64,000 nucleotides of DNA, taken from assembly GCF_002288925.2 (NCBI RefSeq), contig NW_022098007.1, forward strand, positions 23,236,917-23,300,916, written 5' to 3'. The translations under genes and the position numbers were made by a program. Shown piece after piece: positions 12,706-24,520 of this stretch (the first letter of the stretch is position 1; each line of letters starts with the position of its first letter). This stretch comes from Delphinapterus leucas. Lineage: Eukaryota; Chordata; Mammalia; Artiodactyla; Monodontidae. A model generated the notes under the pieces. It had not been told where the DNA came from, did no database searches, and was given only the letters and a program-made list of their open reading frames with translations.

Positions 12706-12830
12706 TTTTATTTATTTATTTGGCCACACTGTGTGGCTGTGGTATCTTAGTTCCCCAACCAGGGATTGAACCCAGGTCCCTGGCAGTGAGAGCACCAAGT
12801 CCTAACCACTGGACCACCAGGGAATTCCCT
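12706..12830 (-). mobile_element. CHR-1-like SINE, antisense, short
   Basis: An antisense tRNA-derived SINE (CCAACCAGGGATTGAACCCA ... CTAACCACTGGACCACCAGG) with a T-rich tail start. Target duplication CTATTGTTTTTAT lies at 12693-12705 and 12831-12843. At 125 bp it lacks much of the tRNA-unrelated body. Confidence 0.87.
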
Positions 12831-12961
12831 CTATTGTTTTTATATTCTCTATTTGATTTATTTCTGCTCTAGTCTTTATTATTTCTTTCCTTCTGCTATT
12901 TTTGGGTTTAGTTTGTTCTTTGTCTACCCTTGAGGTGAAAGTAAGGTTGTTTATTTGAGAT

Positions 12962-13265
12962 TGTGTAAGTTCAGGCTGCTCCAATAAAATACTGTAGATT
13001 GGTGGCTTATAAACAACAGATACTTATTTTTCACACTTCTGAAGGCTGGGAAGTCTAAGATCAAGGTGCCAGGAAATTCAGTGTCTGTTGAGGACCCACT
13101 TCCTGATTCATGGACAGCTGTCTTCTCACTGTATCCTTATATGGTGGATAGGCTGAGGGATTCCTCTGGGGTCTTTTTCATAAGGATACTAATTCTATTA
13201 ATGAGCACCTGTATCTGAGCAATCACCATATCCGTGTTTATTTATCCCTTCATATTAACTTTCAT
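12962..13265 (-). repeat. MLT1-type MaLR LTR, antisense, 3'-decayed
   Basis: It begins TGTGTAAGTTCAGGCTGCTC and includes GGTGGCTTATAAACAACAGA, GGCTGGGAAGTCTAAGATCA and TAAGGATACTAATTCTATTA, all typical of antisense MLT1. The far end is degraded, so the right boundary is approximate. Confidence 0.78.
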
Positions 13266-14040
13266 ACTTTAATATTTTAAGTTGGCACATACGATAGAAA
13301 AACTGAAGAGCAAGTGATTTTTTTTTAGAGCTGGTGTGGTTTTTAAGTGAGTATTCAGAGCACATACTATCTTAATATACTTAATTTCATTACGTGGTCT
13401 AAAAACATGTATTATTATGTAATGTAGTTGTCTTTTAATAAGTTTACTTTCAATTTTGATTTATTACTGTTTGAAATTGCGTAAGAACTTCGTGTGAGAT
13501 TTTTCACTTTATAAAATTTCTGTGAATCAAAGATTTCACTCATAGTCATATGGGAAGGCCAGATATTGTATTCTATCCAAATTTCATTTAAGTAAACTTT
13601 ATTTACTTTTGGATGACATTTCAAATGGCTGTTAGCTAATGTTTTAATTGCCAGCAAAGGCAGTTGCTTTTTTAAGTACATGAAGTGATTACACATGAAT
13701 CATAGATTCATCGGATGTTAGCATTCAAATAGCCTTTAGGGGGTAATCTTCTCCATTTTGCGAATCTTACAAAGAGAAACTGAAGAATCATATGCCTGGT
13801 AGCATAAAGAGATAATGAATGAATCAGACTTAAAACCAAAATCTCTTAATTTCTAGAATAATGTTTGTCTCACTACATCTTATGTGTTTAACACTTGCTC
13901 ACCTCTTTCAGGGATTCTGATGTAAGGACTCCTGAGAGAGGAAAATCAAGAGAGAGAAACACAGGGATAGATAAAGCTGTCATTTTCTCTTTTTTCCTGG
14001 GCTTCTCTGTCATCAGGACATTCAAAACCAGCTGAAGTAT
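13266..14040. other. Unassigned intron sequence
   Basis: No gene was seen. The part at 13695-13830 (AATCATAGATTCATCGGATG through GAGAAACTGAAGAATCA) resembles an ancient mammalian repeat that also appears near 27770. Family not assigned. Confidence 0.4.
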
Positions 14041-14463
14041 TTTTTTAATTGAAGTATAATTGGCATACAATATTATATTAGTTTCAGATCTACATCATAG
14101 TGATTTGATTTATATACATTTTGAAATGGTCATCATGATAAATCTAGTTATCGCTCACCATACAGTTGTTACACTATCATGGACTGTATTCCCTGTGCTG
14201 TGTATTACATCCCCGTAACTTATTTATTTTATAACTGGAAGTTTATACCTCTTAATAATCCTGTTCAAATATTTTGCCCACCACCCAACCCCACTTTCCC
14301 CTGGCAAACACCAGTTTGTTTTTATGAGTCTATGAGTATGTTTTTATTTTGTTCATTCACTTGTTTGTTTTTTAGATTTCAAATATAAGTGAAATCATAT
14401 GGTAGTTGTCTATCTCTGACTTATTTCACTTAGCATAATTCTGTCTAAGTCCAATCCATGTTG

Positions 14464-15026
14464 TCACAAATGGCAAGATTTCATTCTTCTTTTGTGGCTG
14501 AATAATATTGCATTGTGTATATATATAAAACACATTTTCTTTATTCGTTCTTCTATTGATGGATACTTAGGTTGTTTCCATATCTTGGCTATTGAAAATA
14601 ATACTGCAATTAACATAGGGGTACGTATATCTTTTCTAAGTAGTGTTTTCTTTGGATAAATACCCAGGAGTGGAATTGCTGGATCATATGATAGTTCTCT
14701 GGTCTTTCTATCCTGTTTCATTGATCTATATTTCTGTCTCTGTGCCAGTACCATACTGTGTTGATTACTGTAGCTTTGTAGTATAGTCTGAAGTCACAGA
14801 GCCTGATTCCTCCAGCTCCGTTTTTCTTTCTCAAGATTGCTTTGGCTATTCGGGATCTTTTGTGTTTCCATACAAATTGTGAAATTTTTTGCTCTAGTTT
14901 TGTGAAAAATGCCAGTGGCAGTTTCATAGGGATTGCATTGAATCTGTACATTGCCTTGCGTAGTAGAGTCATTTTCACAATGTTGATTCTTCCAATCCAA
15001 GAACATGGTATGGTATATCTCTCCAT
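14464..15026 (-). pseudogene. L1 ORF2p C-terminal remnant
   Basis: Two overlapping frames (14718-15026 and 14464-14754) encode typical ORF2p C-terminal text such as [29 protein letters not shown] and [13 protein letters not shown]. The second frame spans the internal junction at 14700. Frameshifted and non-functional. Confidence 0.82.
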
Positions 15027-15040
15027 CTATTTGTATCATC

Positions 15041-16030
15041 TTAAATTTCTTTCATCAGTGTCTTATAATTTTCCGCATACAGGTCTTTTGTCTCCTCAGG
15101 TAGGTTTATCCCTAGATATTTTATTCTTTTTGTTGCAGTGGTAAATGGGAGTATTTTCTTAATTTCACTTTCAGATTTATCATCAATAGTGTATAGGAAT
15201 GCAAGAGATTTCTGTGCATTAATTTTGTATCCTGCTACTTTACCAAATTCATTGATTAGCTCTAGTAGTTTTGTGGTAGCATCTTTAGGATTCTCTTTGT
15301 ATAGTATCATGTCATCTGCAAACAGTGACAGATTTACTTCTTTTCCAATTTGGATTCCTTTTATTTCTTTTTCATCTCTGATTGCTGTGGCTAAAACTTC
15401 CAAAACTATGTTGAATAAGAGTGGTGACAGTGGGCAACCTTGTCTTGTTCCTGATCTTAGTGGAAATGGTTTCTGTTTTTCACCATTGAGGACGATGTTG
15501 GCTGTGGGCTTGTCATATATGGCCTTTAATATGTTGAGGCAGTTTCCCTCTGTGCCTACTTTCTGGAGGGTTTTTATCATAAATGGGTGTTGACTTTTGT
15601 CGAAAGCTTTCTCTGCATCTATTGAGATGATCATATGGTTTTTCTCCTTCAGTTTGTTAATATGGTGTATCACGTTGATTGATTTGCGTATATTGAAGAA
15701 TCCTTGCATTCCTGGGATAAACCCCACTTGATCATGGTGTATGATCCTTTTAATGTGCTGTTGGATTCTGTTTGCTAGTATTTCGCTGAGGATATTTGCA
15801 TCTGTGTTCATCAGTGATATTGGCCTGTAGTTTTCTTTCTTTGTGACATCTTTGTCTGGTTTTGGTATCAGGGTAATGGTGGCCTCGTGGAATAAGTTTG
15901 GGAGTGATCCTCCCTCTGCTATAATTTGGAACAGAAGGATAGGTGTTAGCTCTTCTCTAAATGTTTGATAGAATTCGCCTGTGAAGCCATCTGGTCCTGG
16001 GCTTTTGTTTGTTGGAAGATTTTTAATCAC
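15041..16030 (-). pseudogene. L1 ORF2p reverse-transcriptase domain, open 329-aa block
   Basis: This uninterrupted block covers most of the RT domain: [18 protein letters not shown] at its N-terminus, [20 protein letters not shown] fingers, [22 protein letters not shown] (catalytic Asp), [18 protein letters not shown] and the FADD catalytic box ([12 protein letters not shown], coding near 15315-15335). The catalytic Asp residues are intact. The surrounding frames are broken, so no full-length ORF2p can be made. Confidence 0.9.
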
Positions 16031-16421
16031 AGTTTCAGTTTAGTGCTTGCGATTGGTCTATTCATATTTTCTATTTCTTCCTGGTTCAGTTTTGGAAGGT
16101 TGTGCATTTCTAAGAATTTGTCCATTTCTCCCAGGTTGTCCAATTTATTGACATATAGTTGCTTGTAGTAATCTCTCATGATCCTTTGTATTTGTGCAGT
16201 GTCAGTTGTTACTTCTCCTTTTACATTTCTAATTCTATTGGTTTGAGTCTTCTTCCTTTTTTTCTTGATGAGTCTGGCTAATGGTTTATCAATTTTGTTT
16301 ATATTCTCAAAGAACCACAGATTTTAGTTTTATTGATCTTTGGTACCGTTTCCTTCATTTCTTTTGCATTTCTTTCTGATCTGATCTTTATGACATCTTT
16401 CCTTCTTCTAACTTTGGGATA

Positions 16422-17340
16422 TTATTGTTCTTCTTTCTCTAATTGCTTCTGGTGTAAAGTTACATTGTTTATTTGAGATGTTTCTTGTTTCGTAAGGTAG
16501 GATTGTATTGCTATAAACTTCCCTCTTAGAACTGCTTTTGCTGCATCCCATAGGTTTTGGGTCATCGTGGTTTCATTGTCATTTGTTTCTAGGTGATTTT
16601 TGATTTCCTCTTTGATTTCTTCAGTGATCTTTTGGTTATTAAGTAGTGTGTTGTTTAGCCTCCATGTGCTTGTATTTCTTACAGATTTTTTCTTGTAATT
16701 GATATCTAGTCTCATAGTGTTGTGGTTGGAAAAGGTACTTGATACGATTTCAATTTTCTTAAATTTACCAAGGCTTGATTTGTGATCCAGGATATGATCT
16801 GTACTGTAGACTGTTCCATGAGCACTTGAGAAGAAAGTGTGTTCTGTTGTTTTTGGATGGAATGTCCTATAAATATCAGTTAAGTCCATCTTGTTTAATG
16901 TATCATTTAAAGCTTGTGTTTCCTTTTTGATTTTCATTTTGGATGATCTGTCCATTGGTGAAAGTGGGGTATTAAAGTCCCATACTATGATTGTGTTACT
17001 GTTGATTTCCCCTTTTATGGCTGTTCGTATTTGCCTTTTGTATTGAGGCGCTCCTGTGTTGGGTGCTAAATATTTACAATTGTTATATCTTCTTCTTGAA
17101 TTGATCCCTTGATCATTGTATAGTGTTCTTCTTTGTTTCTTGTATTAGTCTTTGTTTTAAAGTCTATTTTGTCTGATATGAGAATTGCTACTTCACCTTT
17201 CTTTTGATTTCCATTTGCATGGGATATCTTTTTTCATCCCCTCACTTGCAGTCTGTATGTGTCACTAGGTCTGAAGTGGTCTCTTGTAGATAGCATATAT
17301 ATGGGTCTTGTTTTTGTATCCATTCAGCCAGTCTATGTGT
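16422..17340 (-). pseudogene. L1 ORF2p endonuclease region remnant
   Basis: A 177-aa block (16422-16955) carries the end of the AP-like endonuclease domain: MDLTDIYRTFHPKTTEHTFF, DHILDHKSSLGKF and LNNTLLNNQKITEEIKEEI. The N-terminal endonuclease half between 16955 and 17340 is broken by stops and frameshifts. Confidence 0.82.
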
Positions 17341-17399
17341 TTTGGTTGGAGCATTTAATCCATTTACATTTGAGATAATTATCGCTATGTATGTTCCTA

Positions 17400-18357
17400 T
17401 TCCCATTTTCTTAATTGTTTTGGGTTCTTTATTGTAGGTCTTTTCCTTGTCTTGTGTTTCCTGCTTAGAGAAGTTCCTTTAGCATTTGTTGTAAAGATGG
17501 TTTGGTGGTGCTGAATTCTCTTAGCAGTTGCTTGTCTGTAAAGGTTTAAATTTCTCTGTGAAACCTGAATGAGATCCTTGCTGGGTAGAGTCATCTTGGT
17601 TGTAGATTTTTCTCCTTCATCACTTTAAATATGTCCTGCCAGTCCCTTCTGGCTTGCAGAGTTTCTGCTGAAAGATCAACTGTTTACCTTATGGGGATTC
17701 TCTTGTGTGTTATTTGTTGTTTTTCCCTTACTGCTTTTAATGTTTGTTCTTTGTATTTAATTTTTGATTATTTGATTAATATGTGTCTTGGCGTGTTTCT
17801 CCTTGGATTTATCCTGTATGGGACTCTCTGTGCTTCCTGGATTTGATTAACAATTTCTTTTCCCATATTAAGGAAGTTTCAACTATAATCTCTTCAAATA
17901 TTTTCTCAGTCCCTTTCTTTTTCTCTTCTTCTCCTGGGACCCCTGTAATTCGAATGTTGGTGCGTTTAATGTTGTCCCAGAGGTCTCTGAGACTGTCCTC
18001 AATTCTTTTCATTCTTTTTTCTTTATTCTGCTCTGCAGTAGTTATTTCCACTACTTTTTCTTTCAGGTCACTTATCCGTTCTTCTGCCTCAGTTATTCTG
18101 CTATTGATCCCTTCTAGATAATTTTAAATTTCATTTATTGTGTTGTTCATCATTGTTTGTTTGCTGTTTAGTTCTTCTAGGTCCTTGTTAAACGTTTCTA
18201 GTTTTTTCTCCATACTATTTCCAAGATTTTGGATCATATTTCCTATCATTATTCTGAATTGTTTTTCAGGTAGCCTGCCTATTTCCTCTTCATTTGTTAG
18301 GTCTGGTGGGTTTTTGCCTTTCTCCATCATCTGCTCTGTGTGTTTTTGTCTTCCCAT
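17400..18357 (-). pseudogene. L1 ORF1p remnant
   Basis: The start MGRQKHTEQMMEKGKNPPDL lies at 18357, the artiodactyl/cetacean ORF1 beginning. The first frame stops after NNTINEI near 18124. A second piece (17809-18051) holds the coiled-coil end and the RRM start (EQNKEKRMKRIEDSLRDLWD, RITGVPGEEEKKKG). A third (17397-17594) retains C-terminal wording. Disrupted RNA-binding chaperone of L1. Confidence 0.84.
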
Positions 18358-18359
18358 TT

Positions 18360-20323
18360 TGCTTAACTTACTGTGTCTGGGGTCTCCTTTGCGCAGGCTG
18401 CAGGTTTGTAGTTCCCATTGTTTTTGGTGTCTGTCCTCAGTAGCTACGGCTGGTTCACTGTGTTGTGTAGGCTTCCTGGTGGAGGGGTCTACTGCCTGTG
18501 TTCTGGTGGATGAGGCTGGATCTTATCTTTCTGGTGGGCAGGTCCACGACAGGTGGTGTGTTTTGGGGTTTCTGTTGCCTTATTATGATTTTAGGCAGCC
18601 TCTGTGCTAATGGATGGGGTTGTGTTCCTGTCTTGCTAGTTGTTTGGCATAGGGTGTCCAGCATTGTAGCTTGCTGGTCGTTGAGTGGAGCTGGGTCTTG
18701 GCATTGAGATGGAGATCTCTGGGAGATTTTCACTGTTTGACATTATGTGGAGGTGGGCGGTGTCTTGTAGACCAGTGTCCTCATGTTGGCTCTCCCACCT
18801 CAGAGTCACAGCCCTGACGCCTGGCTGGAGCACCAAGAACTGGTCCTCCACACAACACAGAATAAAAGGGAAGAAAAAAAGAAAGAAAGAAAGAAGAAAA
18901 TAAAATAAAATAAAGTAAAATAAAATAAAGTTATTAAAATAAAAAAGTAATTATTAAGAAAAAAAATTTTTAGGTAAAAAAAAAAGGACAGACAGAACCC
19001 TAGAACAAATGGTAAAAGCAAAGCTATACAGACAAAATGACACACAGAAGCATACACATACACACTCACAAAAAGAGAAAAAGGGAGAAATATATATATA
19101 TCGTTGCTCCCAAAGTCCACCTCCTTAATTTGGGATGATTTGTTGTCTGTTCCAGTATTCAGCAGATGCAGGGTACATCAAGTTGATTGTGGAGTTTTAA
19201 TCCGCTGCTCCTGATGCTGCTGGGAGAGATTTCCTTTTGTCTTCTATGTTCACACAGCTCCTGGGGTTCAGTTTTGGATTTGGACCCGCCTCTGTGTGTA
19301 GGTCGCCTGAGGGCGTCTGTTCTTCCCTCAGGCAGGATGGGGTTAAAGGAGCAGGTGATTCGTGGGCTCTGGCTCCCTCACGCCAGGGGGAGGGAGGGGT
19401 ACGGATGCGGGGCGAGCCTGCAGCGGCAGAGGCCGGCAGGGCGTTGCACCAGCCTGAGGCGCACCGTGCGTTCTTCCGGGGAATTTGTCTTTGGATCCCA
19501 GGACCCTGGCAGGGGCGGACTGCACAGGCTCCCAGGAGGGGAGGTGTGGATAGTGACCTGTGCTTGCACACAGGCTTGTTGGTTTCTGCAGCAGCAGCCG
19601 TAGCGTCTCATGCCTGTCTCTGGGGTCCGCGCTGATAGCCGCGGCTCCCACCTGTCTCTGGAGCTCCTTTAAGCAGTGCTCTTAATCCCCTCTCCTCGTG
19701 CACCAGGAAACAAAGAGGCAAGAAAAAGTCTCTTGTCTCTTACGCAGCTCCAGATTTTTTCCTGGACTCCCTCTCGGCTAGCTGTGGCGCACTAGCCTCC
19801 TTCAGGGTGTGTTCACACAATCAACCCCAGTCCTCTCCCTGCGATCCGACCGAAGCCCGAGCCTCAGCTCCCAGCCCCCACCGCCCCGGTGGGTAAGCAG
19901 ACAAGCCTTTCGGGCTGGTGAGTGCTGGTTGGCACTGATCCTCTGCAGGAATCTCTCTGCTTTGCCCTCCGTACCCCTGTTGCTCCCCTCTCCTCCATGG
20001 CTCCAAAGCCTTCCCCCCTCCGCCACCTGCAGTCTCTGCCCACGAAGGGGCTTCCTAGTGTGTGGAAACCTTTCCTCCTTCACAGCTCCCTCCCACTGGT
20101 GCAGATCCCATCCCTATTCTTTTGTCTCTGTGTTTTCTTTTTTCTTTTGCCCTACCCAGGTACTTGGGGTGTTTCTTGCCGTTTGGGAGGTCTGAGGTCT
20201 TCTGCCAGCATTCAATAGGTGTTCTGTAGGAGTTGTTCCACATGTAGATGTATTTCTGATGTATTTGTGGGGAGGAAGGTGATCTCTGCGTCTTACTCTT
20301 CTGCCAACTTGAAGCTCCTCCCT
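18360..20323 (-). promoter_or_regulatory. L1 5' UTR (internal promoter region)
   Basis: This sequence of almost 2 kb precedes ORF1 and ends at GTCTTACTCTTCTGCCAACT. The CpG-rich part is 19190-20110, where both strands give long chance open frames. A low-complexity A/GA-rich stretch lies at 18865-19100. By family knowledge this region holds the L1 sense promoter, which here reads away from exon 2, and may hold an antisense promoter reading toward exon 2. Activity cannot be judged from sequence. Confidence 0.7.
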
Positions 20324-20674
20324 GATTCTTTTTGCTTTATGTTATTTGGGTTTTTTTGGATTCATTTAGAATATGTCCTTTTAGTTTGATATTCCTAAGT
20401 TTGACAGTGAATATGCCTAGATGGTAGTTTTTAATTTTTCCTTTTGGCACTCTGTGTACTCTTGTAATATGAGATCTTTCATCTTTAATCTTGGTGTATT
20501 TAACCTCTTATTTCTGTAAATATTTTTTTCTCAACATCTTTTTTCTTAGCATTATATTAAATAGATGTTAATATACTTTTGTGTTTATCTTTTGTTGCTT
20601 TAAAAATATAATGTTGCTACTCTTTTTAAAATCCTTATTCTACCATGTACCTCCTGCCCCAGACTCTTTCTTCC
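20324..20674. other. Unassigned T-rich sequence
   Basis: No gene was recognised. The style is L1-like, but no landmark phrase could be placed. Confidence 0.35.
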
Positions 20675-20688
20675 TAGACTTTTATTCT

Positions 20689-21406
20689 TTTTTTAATATC
20701 TTTATAGAAGTATAATTGCTTTACAATGGTGTGTTAGTTTCTACTGTATAACAAAGTAAATCAGCTATACATACACATTTAACCCCATTTCTCCTCCCTC
20801 TTGCATCTTCCTCCTACCCTCCCTATCCCACCCCTCTAGGTGGACACAAAGCACTGAGCTGATCTCCCTGTGCCACACGGCTGTTTCCCACTAGCCATCT
20901 GTTTTACATTTGGTAGTGTATATATGTCCATGCCACTGTCTCACTTCGTCCCAGCTTACCCTTCTCCCTCCCTGTGTCTGCAAGTCCATTCTCTACATCT
21001 GCGTCTTTATTCCTGTCCTGCCCCTAGGTTCTTCAGAACCTTTTTTTTTTTAGATTCCATATGTGTGTGTTAGCATACAGTATTTGTTTTTCTCTTTCTG
21101 ACTTGCTTCACTCTGTATGACAGTCTCTAGATCCATCCACCTCACTGCTGATAACTCAATTTCATGTCTTCTTATGGCTGAGTAATATTCCATTGTATAT
21201 ATGTGCCACATCTTCTTTATCCATTTATCAGTCGATGGACACTTAGGTTGCTTCCATATCCTGGCTATTACAAATAGTGCTGCAATGAGCATTGTGGTAC
21301 ATGACTCTTTTTGAATTATGGTTTTCTCAGTGTATATGCCCAGTAGTGGGATTGCTGGGTCATATGGTAGTTCTATTTTTAGTTTCTTAAGGAAGCTTCA
21401 TACTGT
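20689..21406 (-). mobile_element. 5'-truncated L1, antisense, clear TSD
   Basis: A 718-bp L1 3' end (TATAGAAGTATAATTGCTTTACAATG onward, through ATATTCCATTGTATATATGT) with perfect target duplications TAGACTTTTATTCT at 20675-20688 and 21407-21420. The only coding text is the last part of ORF2p. Confidence 0.93.
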
Positions 21407-21420
21407 TAGACTTTTATTCT

Positions 21421-22135
21421 GTCTCCTGCTTGCCCTATTAGCTGTTGCTCCAGGCATGTGCAGGTAGTGTATATACTTTATATACTTTATGTAGTTTATA
21501 TACTTCCAACAAACAACACTGAACACAGCTCCAGCCTGAAGAGAGTTCTGAAACGTGCAAAACAAGGTAAGCCCCTGAGCCAGGTGTTCAGGAAGCTGCC
21601 AGACCAGTCAGAAGACATAATCAAAATTCTTTGAGAACAAGGCTTACATTTACCCTTCTGGTAGCAGCCAGCCATACCAGGAATGAGAGATACCATCCAT
21701 CCCCATAGCTACCTCTGATCTGGGGAATGGGATATGAGAGGTGAGTATGCACAAATGTCATAATGCTCTCTGCTGAAATTTAGCAATTTCTTTCCTCTTT
21801 ATGTACTCCCTGGTTGTTATATGGTTTTTTTTTATTAGATTCCAGAGTTCTAAAAATTGTTTTTGTCAGTTTTTGACAACTTAATCATTGTTTTAGCGGA
21901 GGTACACTTTTTTACTCTGCTGCTTTTGGTGATGTCACTCTTTGTATTTAACATCACAATTGCATTGATACTTTTACCAAAAAATCCCAAACAACACCAC
22001 ATCTTCCTTGTTAATAACAGAAAAATTAACCTAGACATTTCAAGGTTATCAATCAGGAAGAGTAAAATCACTAGGTCCAGTGACATTGTTGGTATTATTA
22101 GTATTGATAATGTTAGAAATGTCCATCTCCATTCC
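21421..22135. other. Unassigned intron sequence
   Basis: A short near-repeat (ATATACTTTATGTAGTTTATATACTT) occurs at 21470-21505. Open frames on both strands at 21850-22147 show no family resemblance and I regard them as chance. Confidence 0.4.
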
Positions 22136-22137
22136 AC

Positions 22138-22330
22138 TATTTACTAGCTGTATGAACTTGAGCAAGGCAGCCTCTCTGAGCCTCAGTATCTAGTTTGTAA
22201 AATGGGAATAATAATAATAGTAGATATGTTGTAGGATTGTAGTGAGAATGAAATAAGATAATATAGTGTTGGGCAGAAGGCCAGCCAAATAATGATTGCT
22301 TAGTGAACGGTAACTGCTGTGGTTCTTACT
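22138..22330 (+). repeat. MIR SINE
   Basis: MIR core order is visible: AGCTGTATGAACTTGAGCAA, CTCTCTGAGCCTCAGT, TGTAAAATGGGAATAATAAT, GTAGTGAGAATGAAATAAGA and a GTGTTGGGCAGAAGG end. Sense orientation. Confidence 0.82.
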
Positions 22331-24265
22331 AAAAATGATTATAGTATAGCTGCTTCTAATCCATGTTGCATCATAATGCAAAAATACCTTAGCAAACTAA
22401 GATCCAAATTAAAATATGAAAAGTGGATAAAATATTGATTCTAAACTACCCTGACCTTCAGTGAATCAGCTGTTCTGTTCTGGGCTAAGCATCTCCAGGG
22501 ATGAGCTAAAATTGAATGGTATTTTTGGGTGGATGATGGTAGGAAGGCCGTCAAGATATATCTTACCTTTGCATTTGCCTTGCTGTGATATTTATGCCTG
22601 CATCTGTTAGCTTTAGACTATAAACTCCTAAAACTTGAGGAACACATTTAAATTTTTGTTGTGTGCACTATGTAAGTTAAAAACCTTTTTATATTGCAAC
22701 AGTGTATCCAATTTAGGAAGGTTGATATGGCAGTTTATAGCAAGGTTTGTTTACTCTTGGAACATTCTTAGAGTGACTTTAAGGCTCTAGGTGCTTCTTT
22801 TGAAGGCATTTAGAAAAATATACTGCTCATAAAGTGCTTCTAAGAGAGCTGTCAAGTTTCTTCCCAGCATTATTTGAAAACAACTGTTCTAGTCATTGTA
22901 TGAATTATGGTCACCTTATGAATTTCAAAGTGCAATTGAAAAGAAGAATGGATATTTTTAGAAAAAACCCTTGACAGGTTTTCAGGGCTCATATAGATAA
23001 ATGAGAGGTAGCAAAATTAAGACATTTTTGTGTATATATTTTTGAAGGGGTGCGATATCTTTTGAAAAGGTTCCTTTTGTTTTCATTTGAGAAACTAAGT
23101 CAATTGTTTTGGACAATAATTGTGTTACCAGAAATATACATTTGTGTTCCATATCTTGTCTCTGTTCAATAAGACCATGAGGAGATAATGAAGTAGAGGT
23201 TAGCAGCCTTCTCAGGTTTGAGTGCCATTAGCAGTACTAAACTAACAAAAAAAAAGGCAGAAGAGAAAGAGAAATCTACGAACACATAAGAGAGCAAAGG
23301 TAGCAAAGAGATAAAGAGTAGTTACCCATGTTGAGGGGAGTGGCACATTGCTATCAGCCTGAAATGTGCGTATTTACCTACCTCTGCAGCAGAAATTAAC
23401 TTTTAGCATGCTAGAAAGAGACTATGGATAAGCCAAAAGGAATTTAAAATGCACAAAACCAAGTACCTTCTTCAAAATACCTTTTCCATCTAGTGCTCAG
23501 CAGGAACTCATTAGGTATCATTTGTAAGCCCTGGAGTTGAGTTTATATCAGTACTTTCAGTATGTACCTGTGTTAATAAGCAAAAATTATGTCACATATT
23601 TCCTACCAAAGGACTGCCTGTTATTAGATTTTCTTGGAGTGCATATAAAGAAAGCTAAAGTATTTTGGATATGACTTGCATAGGTGAGCCTTGCAGAATG
23701 ACCCAAGTAAATGAAAATCCTATCTTGTATGAGTTTAGGGTAATTTTCCAGGTAATTTGGTCATCAGTGGCAATCTGATACATCTGTAAAAGGCAACAAA
23801 CATAAATGAGAGCTTTTACAGAAAAGTATAACTAAACAAAGTGGCAGGTCTGCTACTGATTCAAATGGTCCAGCTATGGAACTGAAAGTTAAGAAATGTG
23901 CTTGAGAGTTTTCTTCCGCCTCCATATTAGTAAACATAAAGACTGAAAGTTGAAACTGTAAAGTAGCAAAAATATAGGTCCAATTCTACTTTCTCAACTT
24001 CTTTCGCATTATCTCAGCATTCCAGCTGCAGTGTGAAATGTATGGTAATGTCTCCATTCTGTGCACAAACACAATAGGGCTAGGAATCTTAGAAGCACTG
24101 AGAGATTCATACCAATTTCCTAAAGTTCTAATAAACGAGCCCAGTGAAATAATTCACTATTAAATGTGTCTAAAATATGCCCTTGGTGAATTACTTTTAG
24201 TGTGATAAGGTTCTCTTTATGCGTTTTCCCTCCCCTAATTTCATGATTTAAAATGAATTGGTTCC
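22331..24265. other. Unassigned intron sequence
   Basis: About 1.9 kb without any repeat or gene I can name; moderate AT content and no long frames. Confidence 0.45.
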
Positions 24266-24277
24266 GAAGGTTTTTGT

Positions 24278-24490
24278 GTTTTTTTTTTTTTTTTTGCCGT
24301 ACGCGGGCTTCTCACTGTTGTGGCCTCTCCCGTTGCAGAGCACAGGCTCCGGACGCACAGGCTCAGCGGCCATGGCTCACGGGCCCAGCCGCTCTGCGGC
24401 ATGTGGGATCTTCCCGGACCAGGGCACGAACCCATGTCCCCTGCATCGGCAGGCGGACTCTCAACCACTGCGCCGCCAGGAAAACCCTCT
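24278..24490 (-). mobile_element. CHR-2-like SINE, antisense
   Basis: A T run is followed by GCCGTACGCGGGCTTCTCAC and the CpG-rich CHR-2 body, ending with the tRNA-like head CAACCACTGCGCCGCCAGG. Target duplication GAAGGTTTTTGT lies at 24266-24277 and 24491-24502. Frames on both strands are SINE-derived. Confidence 0.93.
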
Positions 24491-24520
24491 GAAGGTTTTT
24501 GTTGTTGTTTTTCTTTTTTT

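Larger units (their letters stand above)
11212..12961 (-). mobile_element. Second old L1M block, antisense
   Basis: A fresh L1 3' end begins near 11215 (ATGTAACATAAAATTTACCA), directly after endonuclease-region sequence of the previous copy, so this is a separate insertion. It runs through the ORF2 C-terminal region and then jumps near 12690 to the endonuclease region (an internal deletion). It carries a Tigger1 relic and a CHR-1 SINE. Confidence 0.75.
14041..20323 (-). mobile_element. Large antisense L1 with 5' UTR, decayed
   Basis: Read on the minus strand it has a GC-rich 5' UTR (about 18360-20323), ORF1 remnants (about 17400-18357), ORF2 endonuclease and RT remnants (about 14700-17340), and a 3' UTR (14041-14460). 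At 14700/14701 the C-terminal ORF2 jumps about 790 bp compared with the copy at 44149-51421. I found no matching target duplication at its two ends. It lies in intron 1 opposite to ABCB7. Confidence 0.85.

Noticed and set aside
15041..16030. A 329-aa open frame with an intact reverse transcriptase core, as a candidate stand-alone RT system
   Set aside because: The flanking sequence is collinear L1 ORF2 (endonuclease upstream, C-terminal domain downstream), with ORF1 and a 5' UTR in order. It is an L1 pseudogene block.
17783..18610. Frames of 112 and 156 aa on the + strand with hydrophobic composition
   Set aside because: They are reverse-strand shadows of L1 ORF1 on the minus strand.
19187..20218. 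GC-rich overlapping frames as a CpG-island gene or ABCB7 exon 1
   Set aside because: The tract continues collinearly into L1 ORF1 and matches the second L1 5' UTR at 49263-51421. None of the frames resembles the ABCB7 N-terminus.
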